DNA from: Cardinium endosymbiont cEper1 of Encarsia pergandiella
GTDB taxonomy: Bacteria > Bacteroidota > Bacteroidia > Cytophagales > Amoebophilaceae
NCBI RefSeq assembly: GCF_000304455.1
Contig: NC_018605.1
Coordinates: 124,035 to 188,034 of the forward strand
DNA length: 64,000 nt
Reading direction: 5' to 3'
Positions 46,581 to 58,104 of this stretch are shown here, piece by piece. The notes beneath the pieces are model-generated. The model had not been told where the DNA came from. It saw only the letters and a list, made by a program, of their open reading frames with translations, and searched no databases. Position 1 is the stretch's first letter; every line of letters starts with the position of its first letter. Position numbers and translations under genes: made by a program.

Positions 46581-47348
46581 ATGTCTTCCTTTGCTAAAAA
46601 TAAAAAAGCATCTGCCACTCCATTAAGCCTTATTTTTGGCTGTAGGGCTGTTATAGAGACCATACTTGCGGGTCAAACGATTGAAAAAATTTTTTTCCAA
46701 AAAAATAAAATCGCACCTGGAAAGGAGGTATACAACCTTGTATGCAAATATGAAATTCCTTTTAGCTATGTGCCTATTCAAAAGTTAGAGCGGATGACCC
46801 GGGGCAATCATCAAGGTGTTGTAGCGGTTTTATCACCTATTGGGTTCACCCCTTTAAATCAAGTGGTGCAGGCCACTTTTGAAAAAGGTAAAGCGCCTTT
46901 AATCGTTGTACTCGATGGGGTAACAGATGTCCATAATATAGGTGCCATTGCCCGTACGGCACTTTGTATGGGAGTCGATGGCTTAGTTTTACCTACGAAA
47001 GGTAGTGCTATGTTAGCAGGTGCAGCTATGAAAACCTCAGCAGGTGCCCTGGCCACATTGCCCATCTGTCGCGTAACTGATTTGCAAAAGGCCCTCCATT
47101 ATTTACAAGAAAGTGGCTTAAATATATTGGCTTGTGATGCCCAAGCCAAGGAAGTACTGCATACAGTGGACTGTAAACTGCCTATTGCACTTATTTTAGG
47201 TGGAGAAGAGGTAGGTATAGCTGTAAAACATTTAAGTGTAGCCACCCAGCATATTTGTATTCCTATGCAAGGCCCTATTGCTTCTTTTAATGTCTCGGTA
47301 GCAGCTGGTATAATCCTTTACGAAGTATTTCGGCAGCGATTTTTATAA
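46581..47348 (+). CDS. rlmB: SpoU-family rRNA 2'-O-ribose methyltransferase (RlmB-like)
   Basis: A 255-residue protein with an N-terminal L30e-like substrate-binding domain (about 15-90; RAVIETILAG, KLERMTRGNHQGVVAV) and the SPOUT knot domain: VLDGVTDVHNIGAIARTALC (motif 1), LILGGEEVGI (motif 2) and CIPMQGPIASFNVSVAAGI (motif 3). The likely reaction is SAM-dependent methylation of 23S rRNA G2251, based on the RlmB architecture; other TrmH-family RNA targets cannot be excluded. Confidence 0.9.
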   Translation: MSSFAKNKKASATPLSLIFGCRAVIETILAGQTIEKIFFQKNKIAPGKEVYNLVCKYEIPFSYVPIQKLERMTRGNHQGVVAVLSPIGFTPLNQVVQATFEKGKAPLIVVLDGVTDVHNIGAIARTALCMGVDGLVLPTKGSAMLAGAAMKTSAGALATLPICRVTDLQKALHYLQESGLNILACDAQAKEVLHTVDCKLPIALILGGEEVGIAVKHLSVATQHICIPMQGPIASFNVSVAAGIILYEVFRQRFL

Positions 47349-47838
47349 TATATTGTGCACAGGTATCTGTTGATTCAATTAATTTTAAAAATTTTTCGTT
47401 TAGCCATCTGATGATACTACCGCTCTAAAAAGAGAAAAATTAAATTTGTATTATATATTTAGCAGATTTACAGTAATCTGATATAAATTAATGCATTGGG
47501 TTTTATTTAAACAAGGGACATTAGACCCTCTGCGAAACTTAATACGCATTTAGATACCCAAGAAACATATGCTTTCTATGCTATTTTTAAGTCATTTTTT
47601 GAGCTTATAAGTTTATATGTCTTATAGCAACCATGCGTAACGCACACATTCTTTCGCAGAAGGTCTATTGTTTTACAATAACCTTCGTAAGTTGATCCTA
47701 TTAGGCGTTCCTTCCTCTGTAGGATCATAAGGTTTTCATCTCTATTTTGACACGTAACATTTTGGCTAAGCTAGCAGCTAAAAAGTATCATCCGGTTGCT
47801 TTAGTTTATCTTGTACATGCGTTTATTCGAAATCTACT
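47349..47838. other. Intergenic region containing a small MITE-like element
   Basis: No gene seen. The central part is a 144-bp element with 15-bp terminal inverted repeats (47523-47666). Flanks are AT-rich; the dnaG promoter is probably near 47780-47830 but I see no strong match. Confidence 0.5.
47523..47666. mobile_element. MITE-like element, 144 bp
   Basis: AGACCCTCTGCGAAA (47523-47537) and TTTCGCAGAAGGTCT (47652-47666) are inverted repeats with one mismatch. Both ends are flanked by ATT, a possible 3-bp target duplication. The interior has no open reading frame of note. Ends of this kind are typical of insertion sequences, so this is likely a non-autonomous or internally deleted element. 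Confidence 0.55.
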
Positions 47839-49770
47839 ATGATGATTAGTCCATCAACCATTCAACTGATCCAGCGTACCGCTTGTATCGAAGAAATAAT
47901 TGGTGATTTTATCCCCCTTAAAAAAAAGGGACAAAATTTTTGGGCGTGTTGTCCTTTTCACCACGAACAGACGCCTTCTTTTTCAGTATCGCCCATAAAA
48001 GGATTTTATAAATGTTTTGGATGTGATGCTGCAGGAGATGTTATAACTTTTATACAAGAGATAGAAGGCGTCTCTTTTGTAGAAGCCCTTACTTATCTTG
48101 CCCAAAGGTATGGCATACCCGTCACACCAGCTGCAGATGATACAGATGATTTGCAAGATTATCGAGCCAAAGAAAGTCTCTATATCTTATTGAATTTGGC
48201 TAGAGATTATTACACAGATTTGCTTTGGAACCATACAGAAGCTGCTAAAGTAGCCTTGCCCTATTTGGAACAACGGGCCATTCCATCTGTGGTAGCAAAA
48301 AAGTTTGCATTAGGCTACAGCCTTGATCGATGGGACGGATTCTATACTTTTGCTATAGAGAAAGGGATTAGCCTAACGCTATTGATTGCAGCAGGATTGG
48401 TGATCAAAAATGGAGACAAAGTTTATGACCGTTTTCGGGGGAGATTGATGTTCCCGATTCACAATGGTTCGGGGCAAGTGGTGGCATTTGGTGCACGGCA
48501 TATGGCTACTGCTGTAGATGGTCCTAAATATATCAATTCATCTGAAACTCCTGTATACCAAAAGGGTAGTTTATTATATGGTCTTTCTTTTGCGAAGCGC
48601 TCCATTAAACAAACCAACCACTGTTACCTAGCAGAAGGGTATACCGACGTATTGGCTTTTCATAAAGCAGGTGTAGAAGAGGTAGTCGCTTCTGCTGGTA
48701 CGGCCCTTACCGAAGCCCAGATAGAGGCCTTGCGTCGCTTGACGAATAAGGTTACACTGATTTTTGATGGCGATCAAGCCGGTATTCAAGCTGCTTTTCG
48801 TGGCATAGATAAATTATTGGCGGAGGGGCTGGAAGTAAAAGTGATCTTGTTACCTGCAGGAGAAGATCCAGATAGTTACCTCCGAAAAGTAGGCACAGAT
48901 GGCTTTAAGCATTATATCCATTGCACTGCTCAAGACTTTGTGACTTTTAAAGCTAATGTCCTACTGAACCAGTCTACTGAACAAAATCCAGTCGAACAAG
49001 CAAAGGCTATACGCGCAGTGGTGCAAAGCATTGTAGCTATTCCAGATGAAATAACACGCACCCTATTTCTTAAAAAATGTAGCCAACTGTTTTCTATAGA
49101 AGAAGCAGTGCTTTTTACCACTTATCATACATTACAGCATCAAACTACTGAAGTACGGACACAAAAAAACACCTTACCCAAGTATCATAGTATCGCCAAA
49201 AATAGGCCATACGTAGACAGGAAAAACATTCCTTTTATCAGCAAACTCACAGCAAGTATTGAAGCCTATGAGCGGGAGATTATGCGTATTCTGCTGACCT
49301 ATGGTACCACTACTGTAGCAGAAGGGAAACCATTGTATGCATATATACTATTAGAATTAGAAGATGTAGTATTTAGATCTACCGATTGCAAAGTTCTTTT
49401 TGATTATTGTCAAACTGTATTTAAACAGGGCGGGTGCGTGGATATGCAGTGTTGTTTGGATAGTACAGAAGCACTCATTAGAAAAATAGCCATCGATGTA
49501 ACCGCTTCTCTCCATGACATTAGTGAAGCTTGGATCAAAAAATATAGTATTTATACTACAGAAGAGGCGAAAAATGTATACCAGATGAGTTTGGAAGTTA
49601 TCCTTAGGCTAAAAATTCGTTTGGTACAAGAGCTTATTGAGCAAAACAGAGAAGCACTTAAAAAAGAATTATCTGAAGATGAAGAAACCCATCTATTACA
49701 AGTCCACCAGTCGCTTAAGGATACGGAATGCCGCATCGCTAAACAGTTGGGTACAGTGGTCGCACAATAA
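47839..49770 (+). CDS. dnaG: DNA primase
   Basis: A 643-residue primase that makes RNA primers at the fork. The N-terminal CHC2 zinc domain has ligands Cys38, His41, Cys59 and Cys62 (CPFHHEQTPSF and FYKCFGCDAAGD). The catalytic core has AEGYTDVLAFHKAGVEE and the TOPRIM motifs ASAGTALTEAQ and LIFDGDQAGIQAA. The C-terminal part (about 440-643) is helical and would bind the DnaB helicase. Solitary; no rpoD or rpsU neighbour. Confidence 0.97.
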   Translation: MMISPSTIQLIQRTACIEEIIGDFIPLKKKGQNFWACCPFHHEQTPSFSVSPIKGFYKCFGCDAAGDVITFIQEIEGVSFVEALTYLAQRYGIPVTPAADDTDDLQDYRAKESLYILLNLARDYYTDLLWNHTEAAKVALPYLEQRAIPSVVAKKFALGYSLDRWDGFYTFAIEKGISLTLLIAAGLVIKNGDKVYDRFRGRLMFPIHNGSGQVVAFGARHMATAVDGPKYINSSETPVYQKGSLLYGLSFAKRSIKQTNHCYLAEGYTDVLAFHKAGVEEVVASAGTALTEAQIEALRRLTNKVTLIFDGDQAGIQAAFRGIDKLLAEGLEVKVILLPAGEDPDSYLRKVGTDGFKHYIHCTAQDFVTFKANVLLNQSTEQNPVEQAKAIRAVVQSIVAIPDEITRTLFLKKCSQLFSIEEAVLFTTYHTLQHQTTEVRTQKNTLPKYHSIAKNRPYVDRKNIPFISKLTASIEAYEREIMRILLTYGTTTVAEGKPLYAYILLELEDVVFRSTDCKVLFDYCQTVFKQGGCVDMQCCLDSTEALIRKIAIDVTASLHDISEAWIKKYSIYTTEEAKNVYQMSLEVILRLKIRLVQELIEQNREALKKELSEDEETHLLQVHQSLKDTECRIAKQLGTVVAQ

Positions 49771-49788
49771 AGATAGCTGGCTAGCCAT

Positions 49789-49806
49789 TTTCCACTATAG
49801 TGGAAA
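49789..49806. terminator. 18-bp perfect palindrome between dnaG and lnt
   Basis: TTTCCACTATAGTGGAAA is self-complementary and lies between two convergent genes, 18 bases after the dnaG stop. It can fold into a 7-bp hairpin with a TATA loop on either strand. Bidirectional terminator is the likely role; no long U-run follows. Confidence 0.5.
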
Positions 49807-49897
49807 GCTACTTTCCAATCTACCTTGTATCTGTTCAAAACAACTCGGTCAACATAAAAAAAAATTTAATAACATTAAGCGATTGCAATAGAGCATT

Positions 49898-51565
49898 TTA
49901 ACGATTTGTTTTATATCGCACCATCCACACCATACAGCATAATATAAAACAAGTCCATGCAGCGATACGACCAATGTAATCGCCATATAAGCTATAAACA
50001 GTCAATTGATTATTAGCATATACTACACCCCGGATTGCAGCAACTGCTAGTCGATTTGTGGCAGCTATTACCGCTCCACGCTGGCTGATTAATCCAGAAA
50101 TACCAGTACTAGCTGCCCGCACCACACTCCTTCGGTGTGCAATGGCCAATAAGCGGGTATATTGAAAGAAATCGTGATATATTGGCGTGTTGCCCCACCA
50201 ACCATCATTGGTTGCTACGGCAAACAAATTAGCCCCTTTTTGGGCACTTCTACCTACAAAAGCGCCATAAAGCAACTCATAACAAATAATCGGTGCTACG
50301 TTTATGTGCTCATCTATTTTAAACACCTTAGTTTCATTTCCTTTACCGAAGAAAGGATTTATATTGCCAATATCAAGAAATTTTTGTTTGAGCCAAGCAG
50401 ATAATGGTAGTGGTAGAAGATGAAAATAAGGGATATATTCTCCACCTGGCAATCTTTTTTGCTTATGATATATATCTATTTTTGCTCTATTTTTTAAATG
50501 AAAAACACTATTGAAGCAGTCTACATATACACCTCTGCTTATTTGACGAGCAGTTTTTGTAGCTTGGGCTGGACCATACACACAATAAGAACTGATACCA
50601 GTTACAAGGTTTAAAGCAGTATAAGTATCCAAAAACTGAAATATAGGTTGCATCAATAGATAGTCACCAACTTTTACTTCGTCTAACCAGTGACTTATTG
50701 CTGACTCAGGCCAAACTACTAAAGAAGTCGCTGGTGTAAGCTGTTGTTTAGAAAGGGTCAATAATCGATCTATCTGACGCGGATAAGGAACAAAGCAAGG
50801 AGCGTCACAATCTTTTTCAGTATAGTTATCAAAGTTGGGTTGAACCGCTACTACCTCTACATTGCTTCCTTTTTCTTTATAACGATAATAGATCGTTAAA
50901 CTTATGGCTATAGGCAATAGAATCCCCCAACACCATCCATTGAATAGCATAAAATTTGCTTTTTCAAACAACAAATGATAAAGAAGAATGTTTACTATTA
51001 AAACCCAAAGGGAACCTCCGAGTATGCCAGTATATTCATACCATTGAATCCATTGTGGCAATGCCGCGAATCCATTGCCTAAGTTTAGCCAAGGAAAAGT
51101 AAGTTCCCAATATTCCCAAGAAAGATGTGCATATTCTAATGTTAACCAGCTCGTTACCAACCCTAAATAGGCTATATATAGTCCGGCCCATTTCCGTATA
51201 CAATAATAAAAAAAACAAGGCAAAGCCAAACAAAACGTATTGTAACATGCTGTGAAAAGAAAAGCGGGAAAAGTAGCTTTATAAATCCACCAAATCGTTA
51301 GTGTATTCCAAAGAAATAAGGTACAAACAACTGAAAATAAGCAAAAATATTTTTGTTTGGGTGCGATAGTGAGCAATCTAAAGATGCCGAGTATCGGCAC
51401 AATAGCTACAAATAATAAACCACCCAACCAAAAAGAACACCAAGATAGGTAAAAACAAGTACTACTCAAGGTTACTAAAAGGAAAACATAACGCTTGGGA
51501 AATCGTTTGAGCGCCATGCGGTCCATGGCTAAAGTATATTGAATAGAAAGCAAATGATGCGCCAT
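49898..51565 (-). CDS. lnt: Apolipoprotein N-acyltransferase
   Basis: A 555-residue inner-membrane enzyme that N-acylates diacylglyceryl lipoproteins. About six to seven N-terminal helices precede a nitrilase domain with triad Glu286 (VVWPESAIS), Lys368 (YHKQKRLPGGEYIP) and Cys428 (PIICYELLYG). A final helix closes the protein. The motif around the lysine differs from the usual KxxLVPFGEY. Presence of Lnt agrees with the several lipoproteins predicted in this window. Confidence 0.94.
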   Translation of the reverse strand: MAHHLLSIQYTLAMDRMALKRFPKRYVFLLVTLSSTCFYLSWCSFWLGGLLFVAIVPILGIFRLLTIAPKQKYFCLFSVVCTLFLWNTLTIWWIYKATFPAFLFTACYNTFCLALPCFFYYCIRKWAGLYIAYLGLVTSWLTLEYAHLSWEYWELTFPWLNLGNGFAALPQWIQWYEYTGILGGSLWVLIVNILLYHLLFEKANFMLFNGWCWGILLPIAISLTIYYRYKEKGSNVEVVAVQPNFDNYTEKDCDAPCFVPYPRQIDRLLTLSKQQLTPATSLVVWPESAISHWLDEVKVGDYLLMQPIFQFLDTYTALNLVTGISSYCVYGPAQATKTARQISRGVYVDCFNSVFHLKNRAKIDIYHKQKRLPGGEYIPYFHLLPLPLSAWLKQKFLDIGNINPFFGKGNETKVFKIDEHINVAPIICYELLYGAFVGRSAQKGANLFAVATNDGWWGNTPIYHDFFQYTRLLAIAHRRSVVRAASTGISGLISQRGAVIAATNRLAVAAIRGVVYANNQLTVYSLYGDYIGRIAAWTCFILCCMVWMVRYKTNR

Positions 51566-51943
51566 AAACTTTATAAATTATTTGGCGTGAATTGGGTAAA
51601 TCTTCTGGTATAGAGAAGAGCCCTATGTGCCATTGTACTGTTTGCGAGAATTGATAAATAATAGGATCAGACTAATTTACAAAAAAGGAAAGAAAGCTAA
51701 TAGAATAAATACTACTTAACCACTTGCGGTTATCCGGCCCTCAGAGAAAATATACAGTAGGCAATATGTAAAATAAAAACCATAGACAAAAAATTGTAAA
51801 TATTTTATTTTTTGTTTACCGTATGTATTAACTTTTAACAAAAGACCTAATCTGCTAGTGCATGGAACGCTTTATACTTTTAATCCAGATATGTCTTATA
51901 GAGTTGAAAAAAAGGCAACAATGGACTAAATTAGCAGTAAAAT
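51566..51943. other. Intergenic region upstream of tRNA-Arg
   Basis: No gene seen. AT-rich, with no clear repeats. The tRNA promoter is expected near 51880-51930; the best A/T-rich candidate (TATACTTTT near 51872) is not convincing. Confidence 0.5.
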
Positions 51944-52015
51944 GGTTTCGTAGTTCAACGGATAGAATAGAAGTTTCCTAAACTTTTGATGCAGGTTCGA
52001 TTCCTGCCGAAACCA
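51944..52015 (+). tRNA. tRNA-Arg (CCU)
   Basis: Full cloverleaf: acceptor GGTTTCG/CGAAACC, D stem GTTC/GAAT, anticodon stem GAAGT/ACTTT with loop TTCCTAA (anticodon CCU), T arm GCAGG-TTCGATT-CCTGC. CCA is not encoded. Confidence 0.95.
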
Positions 52016-52193
52016 CTCTATGCTATTTTATTATTTTTGGTATATATCGGTTTAATCATCACATACTATCAGGTTTAAACTTGATCAGACAATAAAGGTA
52101 TAATAACGTGTAGGAATCACACACATTAGCTTAGTGAAATTATCAAAAGTATATACCTGTTTTTGAGATCTGATTACTTTAAATATCTCTTAT

Positions 52194-53066
52194 CTATACA
52201 ATATTTTGAATATCACACTTAGATAAGCCAGTAATAGATATGATATCTTCTATAGGGTAACCTTTTGCAAGCATAGATTTAGCTATCTCTAGCTTACCTT
52301 CTTCTCTCCCTTCTTGTCTAGCTTTTTTTTTCATATAGTCTTCTACAGCCTGATTATCCATAATCCGCTTGATCTCTTGCTCATAGGTCCTTAATTCTTC
52401 TTCTGACCAGTTAAAACGATTTAACGCTTCATACGCACGCTGGATCACTAAATCTGAATCTATTATTTTTCGTACCTCTTCTTCACTAGTAGAGGAAGCA
52501 TATTTAAAAAAGTAGCACCACTTTTCTATCATCGTAGAAAGTCCTTCAATAGATTGAATATTAAATTTGGGTAATTCTATAAAGGTGAAGGAAAAGTCTT
52601 TTAAATCTCTTTCATATGTTTTACAATCTAAAATAACATGATTAGATAAATAATCTTTTTTTGTACGAAAAACAATATAATCTGTAATAGCTATAAAGAT
52701 CACTCCTTTAAGATCTTGGTATCTACTGCCTACTTCTTGACCTGAGTTTAGTTGCCTGGAATAAGCTTTAGAAGCATAGTACTGCGCTCTTTTTTCAAAT
52801 CCTTCTCGAGGAGATACTTGCATTTCTACTATTATTTGCTTCCCATATTGGTCTGTGCATAATACGTCTACTATACTCTCTTTTTTACAAGCAATATCTG
52901 GGTCTTGAATAGTAGATAAGAAGGTAACGTCTTCTACCTTATCTGATCCTTCTAGATCTAATACATCATTGATAAAGTGAATAAGAATATCTTTATGTTT
53001 TTCACTACCAAATATTTTACGAAAGGCTACATCGTTCTTTGGGTTTAAAAATTTTGAGGTCACCAT
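52194..53066 (-). CDS. Rpn-family PD-(D/E)XK nuclease / transposase-like protein
   Basis: A 290-residue protein with the start FLNPKNDVAFRKIFGSEKH and the nuclease core residues SIVDVLCTD (Asp) and KQIIVEMQ (Glu-x-Gln) of the PDDEXK_2 family. This family, often annotated as recombination-promoting nuclease or transposase, is abundant in Amoebophilaceae and other host-associated bacteria. The C-terminus (KSMLAKGYPIEDIISITGLS) is the repeat helical element common in the family. It appears intact. No flanking inverted repeats were seen, so I do not call it a mobile element. Confidence 0.88.
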   Translation of the reverse strand: MVTSKFLNPKNDVAFRKIFGSEKHKDILIHFINDVLDLEGSDKVEDVTFLSTIQDPDIACKKESIVDVLCTDQYGKQIIVEMQVSPREGFEKRAQYYASKAYSRQLNSGQEVGSRYQDLKGVIFIAITDYIVFRTKKDYLSNHVILDCKTYERDLKDFSFTFIELPKFNIQSIEGLSTMIEKWCYFFKYASSTSEEEVRKIIDSDLVIQRAYEALNRFNWSEEELRTYEQEIKRIMDNQAVEDYMKKKARQEGREEGKLEIAKSMLAKGYPIEDIISITGLSKCDIQNIV

Positions 53067-53267
53067 AAGGATACAGTAGAGCTATTTAAGAATAAAATTG
53101 AATATAACAACTTTTTGCGTTCTGACAAACCTATATGATCGTATCAAAATCTTGATTTTTCCATACTGTCTCAAATAGCCTAAAAATAATCAGTTTATCG
53201 TATTTTGTTTTTTGAGATCGCAATATAATAACTTGAATTATATATTTATCTACTTGATTTAAAGCTA

Positions 53268-54350
53268 TTAAAGCAACTGCTCTACTGCACGATATTCTGG
53301 AGCAAAGTTTATGACAAATTCTGATTTAGCTTTTTGCATCCATTTGTCAAGGACTACTTTTTTTTTCTGTTCAAGTAAGTGATGATGAATCTGTTCATAA
53401 TCCTGAGTAAGATTCATGAGATGGGCTTCCACTTTTTGCTTGAGATAGTATAACCGCCAAGCTGATCTACCTAATGTATCAATATACTTCTGAGGTTGAC
53501 TAACTCCCCCTACATTAAGGCTCTCAATTGCAAGATAGACTTCTGGATGCAAAGATTTAAAAGGAATGCGTATACCTGGTAATAGCTCACCTTCTTGGTT
53601 ATGCGTAATCAACTCTGCCTGAACGACTATTTTTTTGTCTTCTGCATATTGCTGTACAGCTGCTTGAAACTTTAATTTGCCTAAAACTATTTGTGTTCTA
53701 ATTTTATTCAATTCAATTTCAGCTAATTTAACTTCTTGCTCTGTTGGCTTAACTGCTTTAGGATAGACAACGAGTTGATATACCTCACCAGAGGTAGGAT
53801 AGTAAGGAAGATGACCTGGGGGCAATGCATTGAAATAATTTTTTACCTCTGCTGGTGTAACTACTACATGTTGGGTAAGATGGCGATAGGCTAACATAGC
53901 CAAATATTGTTCCTTTAATTGCTTTTTTAACTTTTTCTTAAAATGGTAGATAGATTTACCCGTAACCTCCAGAATCTTTTCTTCAGAGCCAAAGTGCTCT
54001 ATCCAACTGGCTATTTTAGCCTCACATTGTCCTTCAAGGTATGCTTTGGAAATCTTAAGATCGTCTAACTTAGCTTTTGCTAAAAGCATTTTATATACAA
54101 CCAATTCCCGTAATAGCGCTATTTTTTTAGATTCATCTACTATTTTTACTTCTGAGTAGAATTGCTGGTTGTATACTTCTTCTAAATCAGAATATAAAAT
54201 TACCTCTTGATTTACACTAGCAATCACTTTATCCAACAACAATGTATCGGTCGCCCTAGTGATAGGTAATCCAGCACAAATACTTATAGCAAGGCAACAT
54301 ACTACAGTTTTAATTAATCTGAATAACACAGGTATTATTTTTTTTAGCAT
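53268..54350 (-). CDS. surA: SurA-like periplasmic chaperone/peptidyl-prolyl isomerase
   Basis: A 360-residue protein with a signal peptide (VCCLAISICAGLPITRA), a SurA N-terminal helical domain beginning DKVIASVNQEVILYSDLEE, and one divergent parvulin-type region near 185-290 (VYQLVVYPKAVKPTEQEV). SurA assists outer-membrane protein folding. It starts inside the preceding gene with a 41-base overlap, suggesting translational coupling. Isomerase activity is uncertain because the parvulin signature is weak. Confidence 0.85.
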   Translation of the reverse strand: MLKKIIPVLFRLIKTVVCCLAISICAGLPITRATDTLLLDKVIASVNQEVILYSDLEEVYNQQFYSEVKIVDESKKIALLRELVVYKMLLAKAKLDDLKISKAYLEGQCEAKIASWIEHFGSEEKILEVTGKSIYHFKKKLKKQLKEQYLAMLAYRHLTQHVVVTPAEVKNYFNALPPGHLPYYPTSGEVYQLVVYPKAVKPTEQEVKLAEIELNKIRTQIVLGKLKFQAAVQQYAEDKKIVVQAELITHNQEGELLPGIRIPFKSLHPEVYLAIESLNVGGVSQPQKYIDTLGRSAWRLYYLKQKVEAHLMNLTQDYEQIHHHLLEQKKKVVLDKWMQKAKSEFVINFAPEYRAVEQLL

Positions 54351-55197
54351 CTTCTAGGAGTTTACATTTAATTTTATTTATGAGATCTAATTTCCTTTTA
54401 TGTAATATAATTGCCTTAATTCGATCTTCCACTGCTTCTAACGGGGCAATTTCTTGTGCTAGTTTATACTGATCTATTTTTAAAAAATAGGTATGCTTTC
54501 GGCCCACTATATGAATAAATTTGTTGGTTTTTAACAATCTAGTTGCATCTCCGACTGGACGATAGCCAGTTTTAGCCAAAACTGCTTCCCAAGGTAGCCA
54601 TTTATTTGTTTCTAAGATAGCGGTATGGGCATAAGATTTACAATAGGCTTGCAACTTTGCGCGATCTGCTGCTTTATTTGATAATATGAGTGACCTTACA
54701 GAATTAATAGAAGCAGCTTTTGAGGGAAGCACCAAAAAAAGACCCTTTACGATATCATGAGGCAGTATAAAGTCACACTGTTTGTATTTTTGATAGTAAT
54801 TTGCTACTTCTTCTGATGATACATATGGATTCCATTCAGGTTGAATGAGCGTTTCTAAAAAATGGTACGCCAATAAGTCATTTTTATAGTCATTTAACTT
54901 CGCTTCCATAGAAGACTGCATAGATGGGCCATCTGCTTGCGCAATAAGGAGCTGCTTACAGACCCACTCTTCTACATATTTTTTAATAAAAAAATCTCTA
55001 TCTGCAACATCAGTATGCAAAAGATCGATGGATGCAAGATCCGATGGATATAAATAATGTTTACCAACACAAGCAATAAAAGAATCCTCTGGGGAATTTT
55101 TTATGCTTTTTTCACCACTACAACTGCGCAGTATCCAATAAACGAGGATCAACAGTAAGCCATAAGCAAAAAATCTACTTAGATAAGATAACCTCAA
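54310..55197 (-). CDS. PpiC/SurA-related lipoprotein, divergent
   Basis: A 295-residue protein with an N-terminal helix ending in a lipobox-like LRSC (YGLLLILVYWILRSC), so probably a lipoprotein. The body resembles SurA helices (SFIACVGKHYLYPSDLASID and KKYVEEWVCKQLLIAQADG), without a recognisable parvulin core. In Bacteroidota a run of such PPIase-like genes is common, and the middle member often lacks activity. It overlaps the SurA-like gene by 41 bases and sits 107 bases after ompH. Confidence 0.7.
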   Translation of the reverse strand: MRLSYLSRFFAYGLLLILVYWILRSCSGEKSIKNSPEDSFIACVGKHYLYPSDLASIDLLHTDVADRDFFIKKYVEEWVCKQLLIAQADGPSMQSSMEAKLNDYKNDLLAYHFLETLIQPEWNPYVSSEEVANYYQKYKQCDFILPHDIVKGLFLVLPSKAASINSVRSLILSNKAADRAKLQAYCKSYAHTAILETNKWLPWEAVLAKTGYRPVGDATRLLKTNKFIHIVGRKHTYFLKIDQYKLAQEIAPLEAVEDRIKAIILHKRKLDLINKIKCKLLEDAKKNNTCVIQIN

Positions 55198-55255
55198 AAT
55201 GAATCCATAAAAAAATGATACTAAACTAGGTTACAAACTAATAAAAACCACTATA

Positions 55256-55297
55256 CCCCCCCTCTTTACTGACTAGATAAAATAGGAAAGAAGGGGG
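55256..55297 (-). terminator. Hairpin between ompH and the SurA-like genes
   Basis: CCCCCCCTCTTTACT (55256-55270) pairs imperfectly with AGGAAAGAAGGGGG (55284-55297), giving a long stem with a G-C-rich base; a T-rich stretch follows on the minus strand. It may terminate or attenuate between ompH and the downstream gene. Confidence 0.5.
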
Positions 55298-55304
55298 CAC
55301 CGGC

Positions 55305-55955
55305 TTATTTTTTCTTAACTGTTTTAGCCGAACGGGTAGATGACTGAGCAGGCGTTTGTACCTTCGGACCTACTACAGGTGGCTCCATCTCTTTAGGCGC
55401 CATTGCTTTAAGTTGTTCCAATACAAGCTCAGAAAGATCAAATGCAGGCTGCGCAAAAAATACTATAGGACCTCCGGGTGTATCTTTAGCCAAGACAAAA
55501 GCATAACCCTGTTCTTTTGCAATTTTGTGAATGACCTGTTTTATTTTTTGATGGATAGGTTCTATAACTGCCTGATATTTTTTTTCTATGTCAACAGGCA
55601 TTTGCTGCTCAAGGGTACGAAAACTTTGATGCAATGCATTGAGCTCCGCTTGTTTCTGTTTTTGCTGAGCTTCCGTAAACGTATCCACCTGCTTTTGATA
55701 ATCGGAAAACTTCCTTTCTAGCTCGTTCGCTTTCAATTGAATCTGATTTTTCAATTGCTCCTGGAAAGTTTGTAGTTCTTCACCATTTTTTATAGCCTCT
55801 GGTAGTTGGCCAAATATATAACCCACATCTACATACCCAATCTTTAAACTAGGTGGTGCCACTTGCGATTGGCCATCCTCTTGAGATGGATTTGCCTTTA
55901 CACCTGTATACATGCAGGCCATTAGTACCCATGCAAATAAAAATCTATAATTCAT
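55305..55955 (-). CDS. OmpH/Skp family periplasmic chaperone
   Basis: A 216-residue protein with a signal peptide (FLFAWVLMACMYTGVKA), KIGYVDVGYIFGQLPEA, a long charged coiled-coil arm (about 60-130), and the trimerisation end IAKEQGYAFVLAKDTPGG. Skp-type chaperones hold unfolded outer-membrane proteins. The Pro/Lys-rich tail (VGPKVQTPAQS) is unusual but not rare. Neighbours are SurA-like genes, supporting an outer-membrane biogenesis locus. Confidence 0.92.
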   Translation of the reverse strand: MNYRFLFAWVLMACMYTGVKANPSQEDGQSQVAPPSLKIGYVDVGYIFGQLPEAIKNGEELQTFQEQLKNQIQLKANELERKFSDYQKQVDTFTEAQQKQKQAELNALHQSFRTLEQQMPVDIEKKYQAVIEPIHQKIKQVIHKIAKEQGYAFVLAKDTPGGPIVFFAQPAFDLSELVLEQLKAMAPKEMEPPVVGPKVQTPAQSSTRSAKTVKKK

Positions 55956-56200
55956 TACAGTATAATTTTAAGGTTTAATCATATCAATACAAAAGAAATA
56001 TTAAATATTCCATACTTCTATACACTACTGCCACCCATAGATACCAACCAGATGGCACTAGTTCTATTTACTTAAGTAAAATAGTTTTGCTTGGTAAATT
56101 TAACTAAAAAAAATAGATTTTTAAATATTTTTCATCATTAGCTATGCGAGATAGCTTTATGGTTGATAAGAGGTCCAGATCTGCTTTCAACTAAATGGGG

Positions 56201-58104
<1,904 letters not shown>

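Noticed and set aside
52194-53066. Calling the Rpn-family gene an insertion sequence
   Set aside because: No terminal inverted repeats or target duplication were visible around it.
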